DNA of 64,000 bases from Triglochin maritima (GCA_963682175.1 OY821777.1:2931501-2995500); one strand, 5' to 3'. Counted from the first letter of the stretch, positions 12,041-24,279 are shown. The notes: generated by a model from the sequence alone, not told the origin. Translations and numbers: made by a program.

Positions 12041-15000
12041 GCCATCCCAATGCTCGAATGGTAGCTGTTGTTGTAGGCGAACTCGATCAATGGCAGATGC
12101 TCATCCCAATGACCTGCCCAATCCAGAGTACAAGCTCGCAACATATCCTCTAGCGTCTGGATGGTCCTCTCAGACTGACCGTCTGTCTGCGGATAGAATG
12201 TCGTACTGAACTTCAACCGAGTCCCCAAGGCCTGCTGCAAACTCACCCAGAATCTGGAAGTGAACCTCGGATCTCGATCTGAAATAATACTCACAGACAC
12301 TCCATGAAGCCTGACAATCTCCTCAATATACAACTTAGCTAGACCCTCCAGAGGTAAAGTGGTCCGAATAGCTAAGAAGTGTGCCGACTTGGTCAGTCGA
12401 TCGACTATAACCCAAATCGCGTCATGGAATCCTCTCGTCTTCGGCAGCCCGGTGACAAAATCCATCGTCACGTGCTCCCACTTCCACTCTGGAAGCTCGA
12501 TCCTCTGCATCAGCCCTGCAGGTCTCTGGTGCTCAATCTTCACCTGCTGACAAATCAGACATCTGTCAACAAACTCTGCGATCTCCGTCTTCATCCTCTT
12601 CCACCAAAAATTCCTCTGAAGATCTCTAAACATCTTCGTGCTGCCCGGGTGGATCAAATAGCGGGATCTATGCGCCTCCTCCAGAATATCCTGCCTTAGA
12701 TCTCTCCCTTCGGCACCCAGACACGACCTTTGAACCTCAGCCCCCCATCAACTCCAATACTGAAGTCTGATCTATCTCTGGCAGCTAACTGCAGCAACCC
12801 AGCTAACTCATCATCAGTACTCTGAGCCTGAACAATACTCGAGACCAACTGAGGCTCCACTCTCAGCCCGACGATCACTGCTGTAACGCCCCGAGCCCGA
12901 ACAACTGCTCACCCGCCCGAACCCGGTGCGTTAAGATACGATCCACGATCCTGACCGCTGCGCACTCTGATATTTAAATCCATGTGATAGGCCCATAATA
13001 AATCTGAAAAATATAATCAACAATTTGTGAGCTCGACAGCCCGCAAGTACCAACTATCAATCAATCAGAATCATAATCATGTGGAAAATAATACAGAATA
13101 TGACGTTTCAGTCAATGAGCACAATCAAGAGACATGCATCACAAATAAAATGCATGCATATCAATTTGAAACCCCCATTCGGATTCGACCACATCCTGTG
13201 CTTCTGAAATCTATCAATCTGTCAGACGCACACCTGGTAGCTCCACACTAACGACAGGCAGCCCTTTCCTCTCTCGGGTGGCTCCACGCTGTCCTTTAGA
13301 CAGCTCTTTCCTAAGTTGCTCTGCTAGAAACATACACACAGCCACAGGACATGTCGACCGAAACACCACCATGCAATCATATGCATATCCATAAAATCAA
13401 TATTAATGCTCAACATGCATGCAACTACGAATATCAAGAGAGACAGACATGATATGAAACTGAAGAATAACGAATCAGTACTTGCCTCAAAATCTCCATC
13501 TTTTTCTTCTCAATATTCTTCTCAAAATTTCATCTTCTCCTAAAACCACACAATCATCCAACAATCTTAATTAGTCCATTAAGATATTTGATTATTACCT
13601 CAACTAAAAAATTCAGGATATTACAACTGCACCTCGCGACTCATCGGTGAACGGTCTCCACTCGGTCAACGCCTCCAGCAGCTTCCACTCCTCGATACAA
13701 AGACCTGCTGCGGTGACCTCCACCTTCCTGCTCAAAGCATCAGCAACCGAATTCGCCTTCCCCGGATGGTACGAGATGGTGAAATCATAATCCTTAATCA
13801 GCTCGAGCCATCTGCGCTGCCTCATATTCAGCTCCTTCTGCGAAAACAGATACTTCAGGCTCGGATGGTCTGTGAACACCTCGAATCGCTCGCCATACAA
13901 GTAATGCCTCCAAGTCTTCAGAGCGTGCACCACTACCGCCAGCTCCAAATCACGAGTAGGGTAGTTCCTCTCGTGCACCTTCAACTGCCTCGAAGCATAT
14001 GCAACCACCTGCCCGTGCTGCATGAGTACGCATCCCAGTCCAACGTCTGACGCGTCACTGTAAATCACAAATCCACCACTGCCACTGGGAAGTGTCAGAA
14101 CTGGAGCAGTCGTCAACCGACTCTTCAGTTCCTGAAAACTGTCCTCGCACTTCTGGGACCACACGAACTCGACGCCCTTCCGCGTCAGAGCCGTCAATGG
14201 CGAAGCCAACCTCGAGAAATCCTGGATAAAACGGCGATAATAACCTGCCAGACCCACAAAGCTCCTGACCTCTGCCACACTCGTCAGGGCTCTCCACTGT
14301 GTAACGACCTCAACCTTCGCTGGATCTACAGAAATCCCATCACCAGACACGATGTGTCCCAAGAAGGCGACACTGCTCAGCCAGAACTCGCACTTCGACA
14401 GCTTGGCATACAACTGATGGTCCCGCAAAATGCCAAGTACCACTCTCAAATGCTCTCGATGCTGCTCCACATCTGGCGAGTAAACCAAAATATCGTCCAT
14501 GAAGACAATCACAAACCGATCGAGGTACTGACTGAACGTCCTGTTCATCAAATCCATAAACGTTGCAGGCGCGTTCGTCAACCCAAACGGCATCACCAGA
14601 AACTCGTAATGCCCGTACCTCGTCCTGAAAGCTGTCTTCTGCACATCTGTCTCTCTGATCCTCAGCTGATGATAACCGAATCGCAGATCAATCTTCGAGA
14701 ACACCTGCGCTGACTGCAACTGGTCAAACAGGTCCTCGATCCTGGGCAAGGGATACCGATTTCTCACGGTAACCTTGTTCAACATCCTGTAATCTATACA
14801 CATCCGCAGTGATCCATCCTTCTTCTTCACGAAGAGTACCGACGCTCCCCAAGGCGAGACACTAGGGCGGATAAACCCCGTATCCATCAGATCCTGCAAC
14901 TGCCTCTTCAGCTCTGCCAGCTCCGCAGGTGCCATCCGATACGGCACCTTCGACTGCGGCGTAGTCCCAGCTACCAAGTCGATCCCAAACTCAATCTCTC

Positions 15001-15802
15001 TGTGAGGCAGCAACCCAGTGACATCATCTGCAAATACATCGGGAAACTCCCGAACAATCTCGATGTCCTCCAATCTCTCCGCCTCTGGATCTGGAACTAC
15101 CAAAGTGGCCACAAAAGCTCTGCAACCCTGCTGCAACAACTTCTGTGCCCTCACTGCTGATACGATCACTCGGCCTCCTCTATCTTTCGCCCCCCTGATC
15201 AACACATCAGGTAGAGCCTTCCTCGGGATCAGAATCTTCTTCTCCCGGCACAAAACTCGCACATCGTACTGGGACAGCCAATCCATCCCCAGTATGACGT
15301 CGAAGTCCTCCATCGGCAACAAGATCAGGTCGGCCGGAAACTCCTGATCTCCCGAAACAATCGTGGCGCTGGGGAGGAAGCTCCCCACAATGCCCACCAG
15401 ACCCAAGGGTATGCTGACTTCCAACGTGGCAGTCAACATCGCAGGGGTACGACCCAACACGCTCGCAAATCGCTCCGAAATGAACGAGTGTGTGGCCCCA
15501 TAATCAAACAGCACTCTCGCACTCAACCCAGCAATAAAGAGCATACCTTCCACCACCGTGCTGGCATCTCTCGCCTCATCCGCCTGGATGGTAAAGACCC
15601 GTCCAGTCCTCTGACCCTGCTGTCGTTGTGGCGCAAAGGTCGGCGACCTCTGCCTCTGCCACCTGCCGGCTGTCCCGACTGCCTGCTGGACCCGCCTGGC
15701 CCACTCGGACAATCTCTCATGAAATGGCCTGGCTTGCCACACCCGTGGCACACTGCGCGGCCCCAACACTCTCCAGAGTGAACTCTGCCACAACCTCTGC
15801 AC
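12041..15802 (-). pseudogene. Chromovirus pol (protease, RT, RNase H, integrase), broken
   Basis: From right to left: protease motif near 15490-15520; RT with an FMDD box near 14490; RNase H ending in the ADALSRK tail near 13730; integrase zinc region and D,D,E core within 12041-12657. A solo LTR (12882-13625 plus duplicated ACTGC) interrupts the frame, which continues in register on both sides. A one-base indel near 12700 shifts the frame again, and the Athila LTR ends the coding at 12041, just after the conserved SSIGMA. The protease motif reads D-Y-G where D-S/T-G is needed, so the catalytic turn is altered. No chromodomain is visible because the 3' end is missing. Confidence 0.88.
12882..13625 (+). 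mobile_element. Solo LTR (744 bp) of a chromovirus-type element
   Basis: It begins TGTAACGCCCCGAG and ends GGATATTACA. The 5-bp duplication ACTGC sits at 12877-12881 and 13626-13630. The start TGTAACGCCCCGA is familiar from Del/Tekay LTRs, and the end resembles the end of the host element's LTR (GGATGTTACA on the minus strand). It therefore lies in the opposite orientation inside a relative's pol gene. No internal region remains, consistent with LTR-LTR recombination. Confidence 0.88.
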
Positions 15803-16608
15803 GCCTCAGGCTGGCGTGATCCACCTCCTCCGATCCGGGGCCTCTTGCCCGGGTTCCCTGCTAGCGGAGCACCCGGACGTCCACTGACCTTCCCCGGAGC
15901 TCTCCTGGCCTCAGCATAATTCTGCTGGTAATCCTGATCAATAATCGTCGCAAATCTAACCGCATCTGCCAGTGTCTGCGGCATACTGTAGGTCACCTGA
16001 GTACGGAGGTGCTTCCTCAACCCCCGTATGAACTTCCTCGCCCTTTGCAGCGGCGTCACACAGATCTCCGGACAGTAACGCTCCAGCGCGTTGAACCTCC
16101 GGGTATACTCAGCCAGGGTTGCCTCTCCCTGCTCGAGAGTCATAAACTCCTCTCTCCTCCCGTCTCTGACATGCTCGGGGAAATACTGCTCATTGAACTC
16201 CCGTAGGAATTCCTCCCAGCTGACCTCAGCCCTGCCCTCGAACACCACCGCAGATGTGGTCCTCCACCAGTTGGACGCGTCTCCGCCCAACACATAAGCT
16301 GCCAAGCATGTCTGCCTCTCAGGCGGGCACTCAATCGCCTACAGGATCTCCTGAATCTTCAGGACCCAATCCTCCGTAGCCTCAGACTCTCCTCTACCGT
16401 CAAATGTAGGAGGGTGATGTCTCATAAAGCGGTCGAGCATCGCTCCTGCCGCTGTTGGCTCTCCTCTGCCTGACTGGCGATCCAGCATCGCTCCCAGTCG
16501 CCCCACTGTGTCATAGAGCATCCGCCGCTCCTCTGCCCAGTCCGCGCCCCCAGTCTCACTGCTGGTGCTACGGTCTCGTGGGGGAGGTCTCACGCGTCTC
16601 GGAGGCAT
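15523..16608 (-). pseudogene. Chromovirus gag, interrupted by a stop codon
   Basis: It starts at the Met at 16608 (MPPRRVRPPP...), about 100 bp inside the primer-binding site. An in-frame TAG at 16336-16338 splits it into residues 1-90 and a second open stretch. The retrotransposon gag core (SNWWRTTS... to ...YTRRFNALERY) lies between 16270 and 16060. A CCHC knuckle ([14 protein letters not shown]) is near 15730-15690. Beyond the knuckle the gag frame overlaps the pol frame from 15802. Chromoviruses of this type normally have a single gag-pol frame, so I infer a frameshifting indel near 15640-15690 rather than programmed frameshifting. Confidence 0.85.
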
Positions 16609-16710
16609 CTACACACAAAGAACAGCACACATCAAAACCATGAATGCATGAACTAATGCAGACTCTAAAACTCTAAGGGTGGTTTCTTTGGATAAGGACA
16701 CTGGAACCGA

Positions 16711-16724
16711 CCGCTGTGATACCA
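16711..16724 (-). promoter_or_regulatory. Primer-binding site, initiator-Met tRNA type
   Basis: On the minus strand the sequence TGGTATCACAGCGG lies three bases inside the LTR end. It matches the usual TGGTATCAGAGC complement of tRNA-iMet except for one base. It fixes the LTR boundary at 16728. Confidence 0.85.
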
Positions 16725-17107
16725 AGTTGTAACATCCTTAAAGCAGCGGAAAATTTGAAAATTTATAAACACTCAATCAACAGAGGATATTACGCAATAA
16801 AGGGACACAGTTGCACCAACATATATAATATATATATATGAACATCAGAGTATACAAAAGTTGTGATTACATCAAAAGCATAAACAAAGGAAACAGTAAT
16901 CACACGACCTCAACCGAGAGAAAGCTGGATCCGGTAGCAGCGCTCCTCTCCTCGGTCACCACCCCCTAACGCCGATCATGGCCTGAAAGTAAACGTGCAA
17001 CAATGCCTGAGTTTCCAGAAGGAAACCCCGTATGCCAAACTCTAAATGCAATAATAAAATCATCCTAGCATACAGTTCTACTCAACAAGAAAAGCATCAC
17101 AACAGGC

Positions 17108-17605
17108 TGGGCTCCAGGGCTCTCTCACCCAACCACAGCACACACCGCAGGTACGGGGCTCCAGGTCTAATCTCAACCAATCGCCGCACCCACCACAGTC
17201 ACGGGGCTCCAGGTCTAATCTCAACCAACCGCCGCGACACACACTCGTCGCCAAGCTGGGCTCCAGGTCTAATTTCAACCAACCCAAACGTATAATGCTC
17301 CAGGTCTAATTTCAACCAACCCGAACGCACTACGGAGCTCCAGGTCTAATTTCAACCAACCCGAACGCACTACGGAGCTCCAGGTCTAATTTCAACCAAC
17401 TCCGTACAGACTAGCTGGGCTCCAGGTCTATTTTCAACCAACCACAACTCTCACACAGTTACGGGGCTCCAGGTCTCTTTCAACAAACCGTCGCAACACC
17501 ACAATTCTAAGCTGGGCCTCAGGCCTATTTCAGCCAATCCCAAGCTCACACACGGTTACAGGGCTCCAGGTCTAATCTCAACCAACCACCGCAACCCTCG
17601 TGCAC
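17108..17605 (+). repeat. Tandem array, about 11 units of 39-54 bp, inside the chromovirus LTR
   Basis: Each unit contains GGGCTCCAGGTCTAATYTCA followed by ACCAACC and a variable spacer. The two most alike units, around 17320-17400, are nearly identical over 40 bp, pointing to recent local duplication. Such arrays inside long LTRs are typical slippage products. Confidence 0.85.
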
Positions 17606-17696
17606 CTAGCACACTTGCCGGAAGAACATCGGCACCACAACTCGCCTCACACGGACGACCACGACAACAGCACCTCCATAGTGCAAAACAGGACAC

Positions 17697-18385
17697 AAAC
17701 GGTCGACCGAACCAAAAGTCCCAGTCGACCGAATCAAGCAAATACGGGGCAATCCACTTCGACCGACACTCCATCGGTCGACCGACTCCCAACACCACAC
17801 TCGTTCGGTCGAACCCAAATCAAGGGACGGTCGACCGTTTAGATGGTCAACTCCCGGTTCAACGAACAAAACGACCAATCGGTCGACCGACAAAGGGGTC
17901 CCAGTCTACCGAAAGTCACCAGGGAACAAATCCCACAACACAACAACGAATTCGGTCGAACGCCGAGCACATCTCGGTCGACCGAATCTGTCCAGGGAAT
18001 AATCCCCCACACGCACCATGAATTCGGTCGAACGCCGAGCACATCTCGGTCGACCAAATTCCTCCAGAGCGTTCCCCACGCTCAGCGCACAAGTCCGGTC
18101 GACCGAACCCTCATTCGGTCGAACCGATCACTATGCTCACTTAAGTCACGGTCGGACGAAAATCAACGAGCGGCCGACCGTTTAGATGGTCTAAGACCCC
18201 AACCGACTTAAGACAGTGCACACGGTCGACCGGCAAAGGGGACCCGGTCGACCGAATCTCTCCAGACTTGCCTCCTATGCACGATCGGTCGACCACCCCA
18301 AAGGCATCGTTCGACCGATGTGAGGCAGAGCCCGAATTCTCTTCACGAACGGTCGACCGTTTGCACAAACCGGTCGACCGATCAG
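17697..18385 (+). repeat. Dispersed array of about 20 GGTCGACC palindromes in the chromovirus LTR
   Basis: The core CGGTCGACCG, intact or with one or two changes, recurs every 20-60 bases. Many copies continue as GACCGAAT, three bases, then TCCAG. A longer unit GGTCGACCGTTTAGATGGTC occurs at about 17828 and, slightly altered, at about 18171. The same core and follow-on sequence form the array in the Copia solo LTR at 21311-22179. Confidence 0.85.
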
Positions 18386-19049
18386 GCAGTGAAATCTGCT
18401 GCACGTTTACTTGCGACGAGCCGGAAGGCCTACCGTCGACTTCCAAATACTCACACTACTTAAGTGAGCGAGATGACATACCTAAAGGTCTGAAGAGACC
18501 TTTGAAGAACCACGACGACGCCTCAACGAGCGTGCCTCCCCAAAACACGATCCGTCGACGACTCTCGCGTCCAAACGACGATCAATCACCTCCTCGACAC
18601 ACTCGAGCACTCCAACTCCTCCACCAATCCTACCACCACGATCACACGGGACACGTGAGGTCGAGAGAGAGAAAAGGAAACGCGAGGGCTGGGTTAACAA
18701 AACCACAACTCACCTCCGGCCACCACAACGACTCCGAAGAACTCCTCCACCACACGCCGGAGAGCACTGAGAGAGGGAGAGAATGCGAGTGAGAGAGAGA
18801 GACACGAGAGAGAGAGAGTGAGAGAGAGAGTGACTCACCACAATAAATATCTCCTCCTCCTCTAATCTCAACCATCCATCCATCCATAAATCTCCACCCC
18901 TCATCCAATCCACACCATCCTAGCCCTTCATCCATCCCTCTCAATCCCAGCCGTCCATCTCTAATCCCCTCTAATCACCACCTAAACATCAACAAAACAC
19001 AATTAGGATAAGATTAGGATCAGAATCCCACATAGTGGGAGTGGCTACA

Positions 19050-19660
19050 TGTACTTAACATTTTTGGACTTAAGGTTGAAGATCCAATTAATGGTAAAAA
19101 CTAAAAGATTTGTGACTTTGTTTTCCACTATTTACATTCTCACTTCTTTCTTTCTTTTGTTGAAATGGGTTGGCAATATATACATGAGAAATGCCCCTTA
19201 GATGCCTAAAGTTTTTCTATCTTGGACATATATATGTCATGTTAATAACTCGATCAATTACACATGAACACATGCTGAGTAATTTTCTTAAGCTCACATG
19301 GCAAAACAAAATAATTATTCACTTTGGGCACTTACCATAAATGTATTAATATAAAACGTATCGGGAGAAAGATGAAGTGGTTCTTCAATACTCCTTATAT
19401 ATTATTATTTTTTAAACTTTTCTCACTCATTGCTGGTCAATATCCCTTTTATATACGTAAAAAGATGCCAATGCATTAAATTCACTCCATTTATTGTGTA
19501 GCAACCCATATGACCTAATTCATTAGAATTTATTATGCGGATTGTGGTCTTACCAAGAGAGGATGGAGATAGGCTTGGAATGGAGTCCGAAACAGTGCTG
19601 TCAAAGAAAACATATACTTACTAGCATGAAAACCTTCAATTCTTTGTCATTTATGCATTT
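19050..19660. other. Intergenic, no gene seen
   Basis: AT-rich DNA between the chromovirus LTR and the first hAT-like element. I see no conserved protein, RNA gene or element end. Confidence 0.6.
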
Positions 19661-19668
19661 GTCATTTT

Positions 19669-20238
19669 TAGGGCTCACAAATTCGTGTTTCGTGTCGTGT
19701 TTGACACGAACACGAATTGACATGAACTGTTTTTCCACAACCCGAACACGAACACGAATTAATAAGAAATAGTCGACACGAACACAAAAATCTAATCTTA
19801 AACCCAACACGAATTTGGTAACCCGAACACGACCCACATTGACACGAATCCATTTTTCGCGTTCGTGTTGACACGAACACGAATTAACCCGAATAACTTG
19901 AACTGACTTGTTTGACACGAATTTTTACAAACACGAATTAACCTGAACACGAAATAACATGTTTGACACCAATTATGACATGTTTGACACAAATTTACAC
20001 AAACACGAATTAACCCGAACACGAACTAACATGTTTGAGACTAATTACACGAAACACGAACTCGACCCGAATTACAGTTCATGTTATTCGTGTCAACCCG
20101 AATTACACGAAACACGAAATACTCCAACCCGAACCCGACCCGAATTACAGTTCGTGTCATTCGTGTCGACGTGAATCGTGATATTTAGTGTCGGGTTCGG
20201 GTTCTGGTTTCGTGTCATGACATGAATTGTCAGCCCTA
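19669..20238. mobile_element. hAT-like MITE built from CACGAA words
   Basis: Terminal inverted repeats are TAGGGCTCACAAATTCGTG at the left and, reversed, TAGGGCTGACAATTCATG. The 8-bp duplication is GTCATTTT (19661-19668) against GTCATTTC (20239-20246), one mismatch. Almost the whole 570-bp body is made of ACACGAACACGAATT and its variants, the same words as at the tips, in both orientations. There is no transposase. Confidence 0.8.
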
Positions 20239-20246
20239 GTCATTTC

Positions 20247-20677
20247 TACTTTAAACAAATATGCATAATAAATTTTGACGCATATACATGAGCTATATTT
20301 ATATATGAATATGATAACTAAATATATATATAGGCGTATAGACTATATATTACATGTTATATTGACTTATTGTTAGTTATATAGATAAAATATTAGGAGC
20401 TTCACCAACATATGACTCCTTTATGGGACTCATATATAGTCATATGTCATTAAGCATGCTGTTGATAATATTTTGACTATGGTAAAACTATCATATTAAT
20501 TTACTAATATTAATTTTAAAATGTTGGCCTAGTTTTACTCCTTTTGTGTAGAATACAATTATGAATTCATTGTTTTGTTTCTGTCATTTGTATCTGGACT
20601 TCAGATGTATGCAGTATTTCTTACATTTATGTCACATTTATTTCTTAGTGGATATGAAAACATATTACTTATTCATG
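20247..20677. other. Intergenic, no gene seen
   Basis: AT-rich sequence with nothing recognised. Confidence 0.6.
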
Positions 20678-20685
20678 TGTAGAGT

Positions 20686-21155
20686 TAGGGGTGTAAACGG
20701 GTCGGGTACGGGTCGGGTATGCCCCTACCCGTACCCGTACCCGGCTAAATTAGCGGGTACGGGTACGGGTATATACCCGTCAAAAAACATATATACCCGT
20801 ACCCGACCCGTACCCGTTAAGTTAGCGGGTACGGGGCGGGTAAACGGGTATAGCGGGTATAATATATAATATATAAAAATATAATATATATTATATATAA
20901 AAAATATATAATATATAACATATAAAATATTAAAAAAATATTATATATATAATATAATATATCTTAACGGGTATACGGGTAAACGGGTATGGGTAATGCG
21001 TATACCCGTACCCGACCCGTTTATTAAGCGGGTAAACGGGTACGGGTATACGGGTTTGAATTTTTAAACGGGTATGTATTTTTGTACCCATACCCGTACC
21101 CGCCCAGGGCGGGTGACCGGGTATACGGGTATTACCCGCCCCGTTTACACCCCTA
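20686..21155. mobile_element. hAT-like MITE built from ACGGGT words with AAACGG sites
   Basis: Inverted tips read TAGGGGTGTAAACGG on both ends. The duplication TGTAGAGT (20678-20685 and 21156-21163) is perfect. The body is a two-phase repeat: GC-rich ACGGGTACGGGT words near the ends and an AT-rich TATAATATAT centre (20850-20970). AAACGG, the known binding core of maize Ac transposase, occurs about six times. There is no transposase gene. Confidence 0.85.
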
Positions 21156-21310
21156 TGTAGAGTAGCCTATGTCCATGTCAGAAGCATGGAAATCGATATG
21201 AAGATGTAGTCAGTACTCGATTTGATCCGCATTAGGTCAGTACTCAATTTGTGAGTTCAATTTGTTACGAAAGCACAAAGCAGTTTGATTTGGTTTTCAA
21301 ATCCTTAGAC

Positions 21311-22179
21311 TGTTGGAATTGGTTCATAGAATTGTTAAGTACAGGAAATCAGGGAGAATCGGTCGACCGATGTGGGGCACTCGGTCGACCGAATAACTCC
21401 AGGAGCCATTGGGTTCAGATCAGATCAAGATTCGGTCGACTGATTCTTGGAATACGGTCGACCGAAAAACGCCAGGAGATGTAAGGCTCAGGATTGATTG
21501 AGATTCGGTCGACCGGTGCCGGGCACACGGTCGACTGAAAAGCGACAGGAGCTGCAAGATAAGAATCAGCATGCAGATTAGTCGACCGGTGTTAGACACG
21601 CGGTCGACCGAAAAAGTCCAGGAGCTTCAGGCGTTGTACAGAAACGCGGAATGGTCGAACGGCTCAGGGTGAGCGGTCGACCGAATAATGGTAGTTATGC
21701 AAACTAACCAAAAATCGGTCGACCGTTTTCCGACGGTTATACACGATCTGAATGATTTATTGTACGGTTTTAGCCCATTATAAATAAGATTTTCGCACTA
21801 ATTTTGTAACGCAACATACAATACTTATTTCATTGAGAGAGATTATGCTAGAGAGATATTTAGAGTGCTTTGAGAGACATATTACTTCAAATCGTTTGTA
21901 ATCTCGGAGACTTCTCTTGTTGGAGAAGAACTTCAAGGAAAGGAAACCCGCAGGAGACCCCCAAGGACGTAGGCATCTTGCCGAACCTTGTAAAATCGTG
22001 TGTGTCGTGGTTTACTTCAGGTGTGTTGTGTGATTGATTGTTATTTCCATCTTATTCGTGTTTACTTGTTGCATCAAGATTGGGAGAGTGACCGAAGTTA
22101 TTTTTCGCAATCAATATTCTATTTCCGTGGTGAGTTTAATCCATAGTCGTGTTAGTGCATCTTAGATCCCCTCCCAACA
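21311..22179 (+). mobile_element. Copia-type solo LTR (869 bp) with GGTCGACC palindrome array
   Basis: The ends are TGTTGG and CCAACA, an exact inverted pair. The flanks are TAGAC (21306-21310) and TAAAC (22180-22184), a 5-bp duplication with one change. A TATAAATA box is at 21779-21786. About 11 copies of CGGTCGACCG, some with changes, lie upstream of it at 21358-21726, often in pairs about 20 bp apart. The Copia assignment rests on the TGTTGG start and overall layout, since no coding region is left. Confidence 0.8.
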
Positions 22180-22184
22180 TAAAC

Positions 22185-24238
22185 TACCATAGAAAAGATA
22201 TATTTTAGTAAGTACTTTTAAGATGACATCTCTAGCTCTTTGGAGCCAGTGCAAATTTGAGTTGCTACATGGTTCCTAGGTTTTGTCTTGGCTCTTCAAT
22301 ATTTTATGTCATCACTCGACAAGTTCAGCACCTATCAGTCTCTAATCAATGACGTCTCACTTGTTTCTTGAGTGCCACATTTCTGTTTTTGGTTCAAATC
22401 AACAGAGGATTTCGTGCTTGTCATCTTCATTAACATTATGAGCATTGGCTATATTTTAGTTTGAGGTAACTCTTATGTGCATTATCTATATATGGAGCCA
22501 CACATACGGTGGTTTCAATGTTACTTGATTCTATGAGTTCGTTTTTTATACTAAGCTCAAAATTCCAGTTGATTCCAAATTCCCTTTTTAATTACCTGAT
22601 AACAGTTTACTCCAAAAGGCATTTAATTTTCAACGTTTTACTATAATCCTATTATACTATTACTAGGTAATATATTGTACCGAACCTGAATCTTGAGTCC
22701 TGACTATTTAAATAGTTCAAATAAATAACTTTGTCCTTCGAACAAAAACACAACTCCTATTGAAACATGACTTTTTTTGCAAAGAAAAAAAAAGCTGGCC
22801 AACAATTAAAGTATTAAAGATGACCCACTACCAGCAAACTAATTTAAGATGACCAACAAATGGAATTCCATGCAACTTTTATAACTAACCAAGACATGTC
22901 CATACTTGTTTCTTCACTTTCCAAAAAGTGGGCATAAGATAAAGACTATGTACCCCGAAAAAAAGTGTGTTCATCGATGTTAAAAGACCACAACATGTTG
23001 CATTGTTGGTTGGAGAGACCCGAACGTACAAGACCACAGCTTTATGGAAAGCTAAGTTTTAAAAGTTTACAATTATGAACCACATTTTGTCAATGCATGG
23101 ATGTGTAGGCCTACTAAGTTGGTGTTTGGGGAGGTGAGAAAGATGATTGGAATAGTTTGCATGCACGTAAAAGATGTAGCCAAAGCATGGGACCGTGGGA
23201 GAGTCTGATCAAATGTTTCTTCTTTCCTTCTGACATCAAACCCACCTGTTCTTCTTATTTCAATTTGCGCATGCATGATAAGTTCTACGTATGATATTGT
23301 GGATTATTTCCTTATATATCATCTTTTTTCAATTAAAGCAAATGTTATGGAATAAATGTTGTGATATGGGTAATGGAGTAATTGGTGCTATTTTACTTTG
23401 TAATACCTTGTCTCTTGTGAGACTTTATATGTTTTTAATTTCTTTCGAAAGTTCGTGTTTATTTTGTTCTAACTAAAACCATGACAATTTCAACACTTCG
23501 GACAAGCCGGGTCCCGACTTGGTGATTTGTGGGAATCTGCGACTGTGCCTGTTTTCATATACATACATACATACGTATATACATGCAAAAAAAAATCTAT
23601 ATATCTAATAACTCTTGTTAAGTAAATTAGTAATCATTTGATCAATAAAAATCCAAGAAGAAAGACATGTACTTTGCCAATTATATACGTTTCATGAAAG
23701 ACAGACTTAAGTATATGTTTGGAAATTAAATAAATCTTTCAGAGTTTATTATTAAGGTTAGCATGCATAAATTTAAGTAAGGTATATAATAATTCAACAA
23801 TGCATGCATGGGTCCATTGGAGGAGAGAACTTTGTCACATGCTATCGCCTATCACAAGCACAAGAGATCGAACTTGCCCATTGTTAAGAAAACCTCTAAA
23901 AAGTTTTTTAAATGTGCTTCCTCGAATCAAACGTCAATACAATTAAATAGTCCACTCGTAAGAAGCATGTTTAGACTGTAGGCAAATGTAGTTAATTAGT
24001 TGAAGAAGATGCATTAGTTTGGGAATTTGGACCCACCACGCAAGAATGTTAGCAGGAATATAGAAACACATAAGAAGACAGAGAGAGAATGAGAGTCAAA
24101 AGGGAGACCAGAATCTACGGAGCATTTCATTCTCCAAAATGTTCTTGAGATGTGTCCTTTTTCTTTGTTAATTGTATTGGAAGAAGCTGCTCTTGGAAGG
24201 GTTTAAATGAGTTTTGTCTTCACACAAGAAAATAAATA

Positions 24239-24279
<41 letters not shown>

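Larger units (their letters stand above)
12041..19049 (-). mobile_element. Chromovirus (Del/Tekay-type Ty3/gypsy), minus strand, 3' part removed by the Athila insertion
   Basis: Read on the minus strand the order is LTR, primer-binding site, gag, protease, RT, RNase H, integrase. The integrase is cut off at 12041, so the chromodomain and 3' LTR are not in the window; they probably lie beyond the left edge. Lesions include a stop in gag, two frameshifts, a solo LTR and the Athila insertion. This is the oldest layer of the nest. Confidence 0.85.
16728..19049 (-). repeat. Chromovirus 5' LTR (about 2.3 kb), outer end inferred
   Basis: The inner end (TGTAACATCC on the plus strand) is fixed by the adjacent primer-binding site. 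The outer end at 19049 is my inference: it is the nearest sensible TACA that pairs with the terminal TGTA, and promoter-like sequence lies just inside it (TATTTAT near 18846 on the minus strand, followed by a CT-rich leader opposite 18770-18835). The LTR contains two repeat arrays, listed separately. The partner LTR and target duplication are not in the window, so the length could be wrong. Confidence 0.5.

Noticed and set aside
13766..15819. Several plus-strand open frames of 60-120 residues opposite chromovirus pol
   Set aside because: Antisense shadows of the well-matched minus-strand RT and protease.
17108..18385. Regularly spaced repeats that might suggest a CRISPR array
   Set aside because: Plant nuclear DNA inside an LTR; units are degenerate, spacers are related to each other, and there are no cas genes.
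18268..18792. 174-residue plus-strand open frame in the chromovirus LTR
   Set aside because: It crosses the GGTCGACC array and low-complexity LTR sequence and has no domain-like pattern; likely chance.
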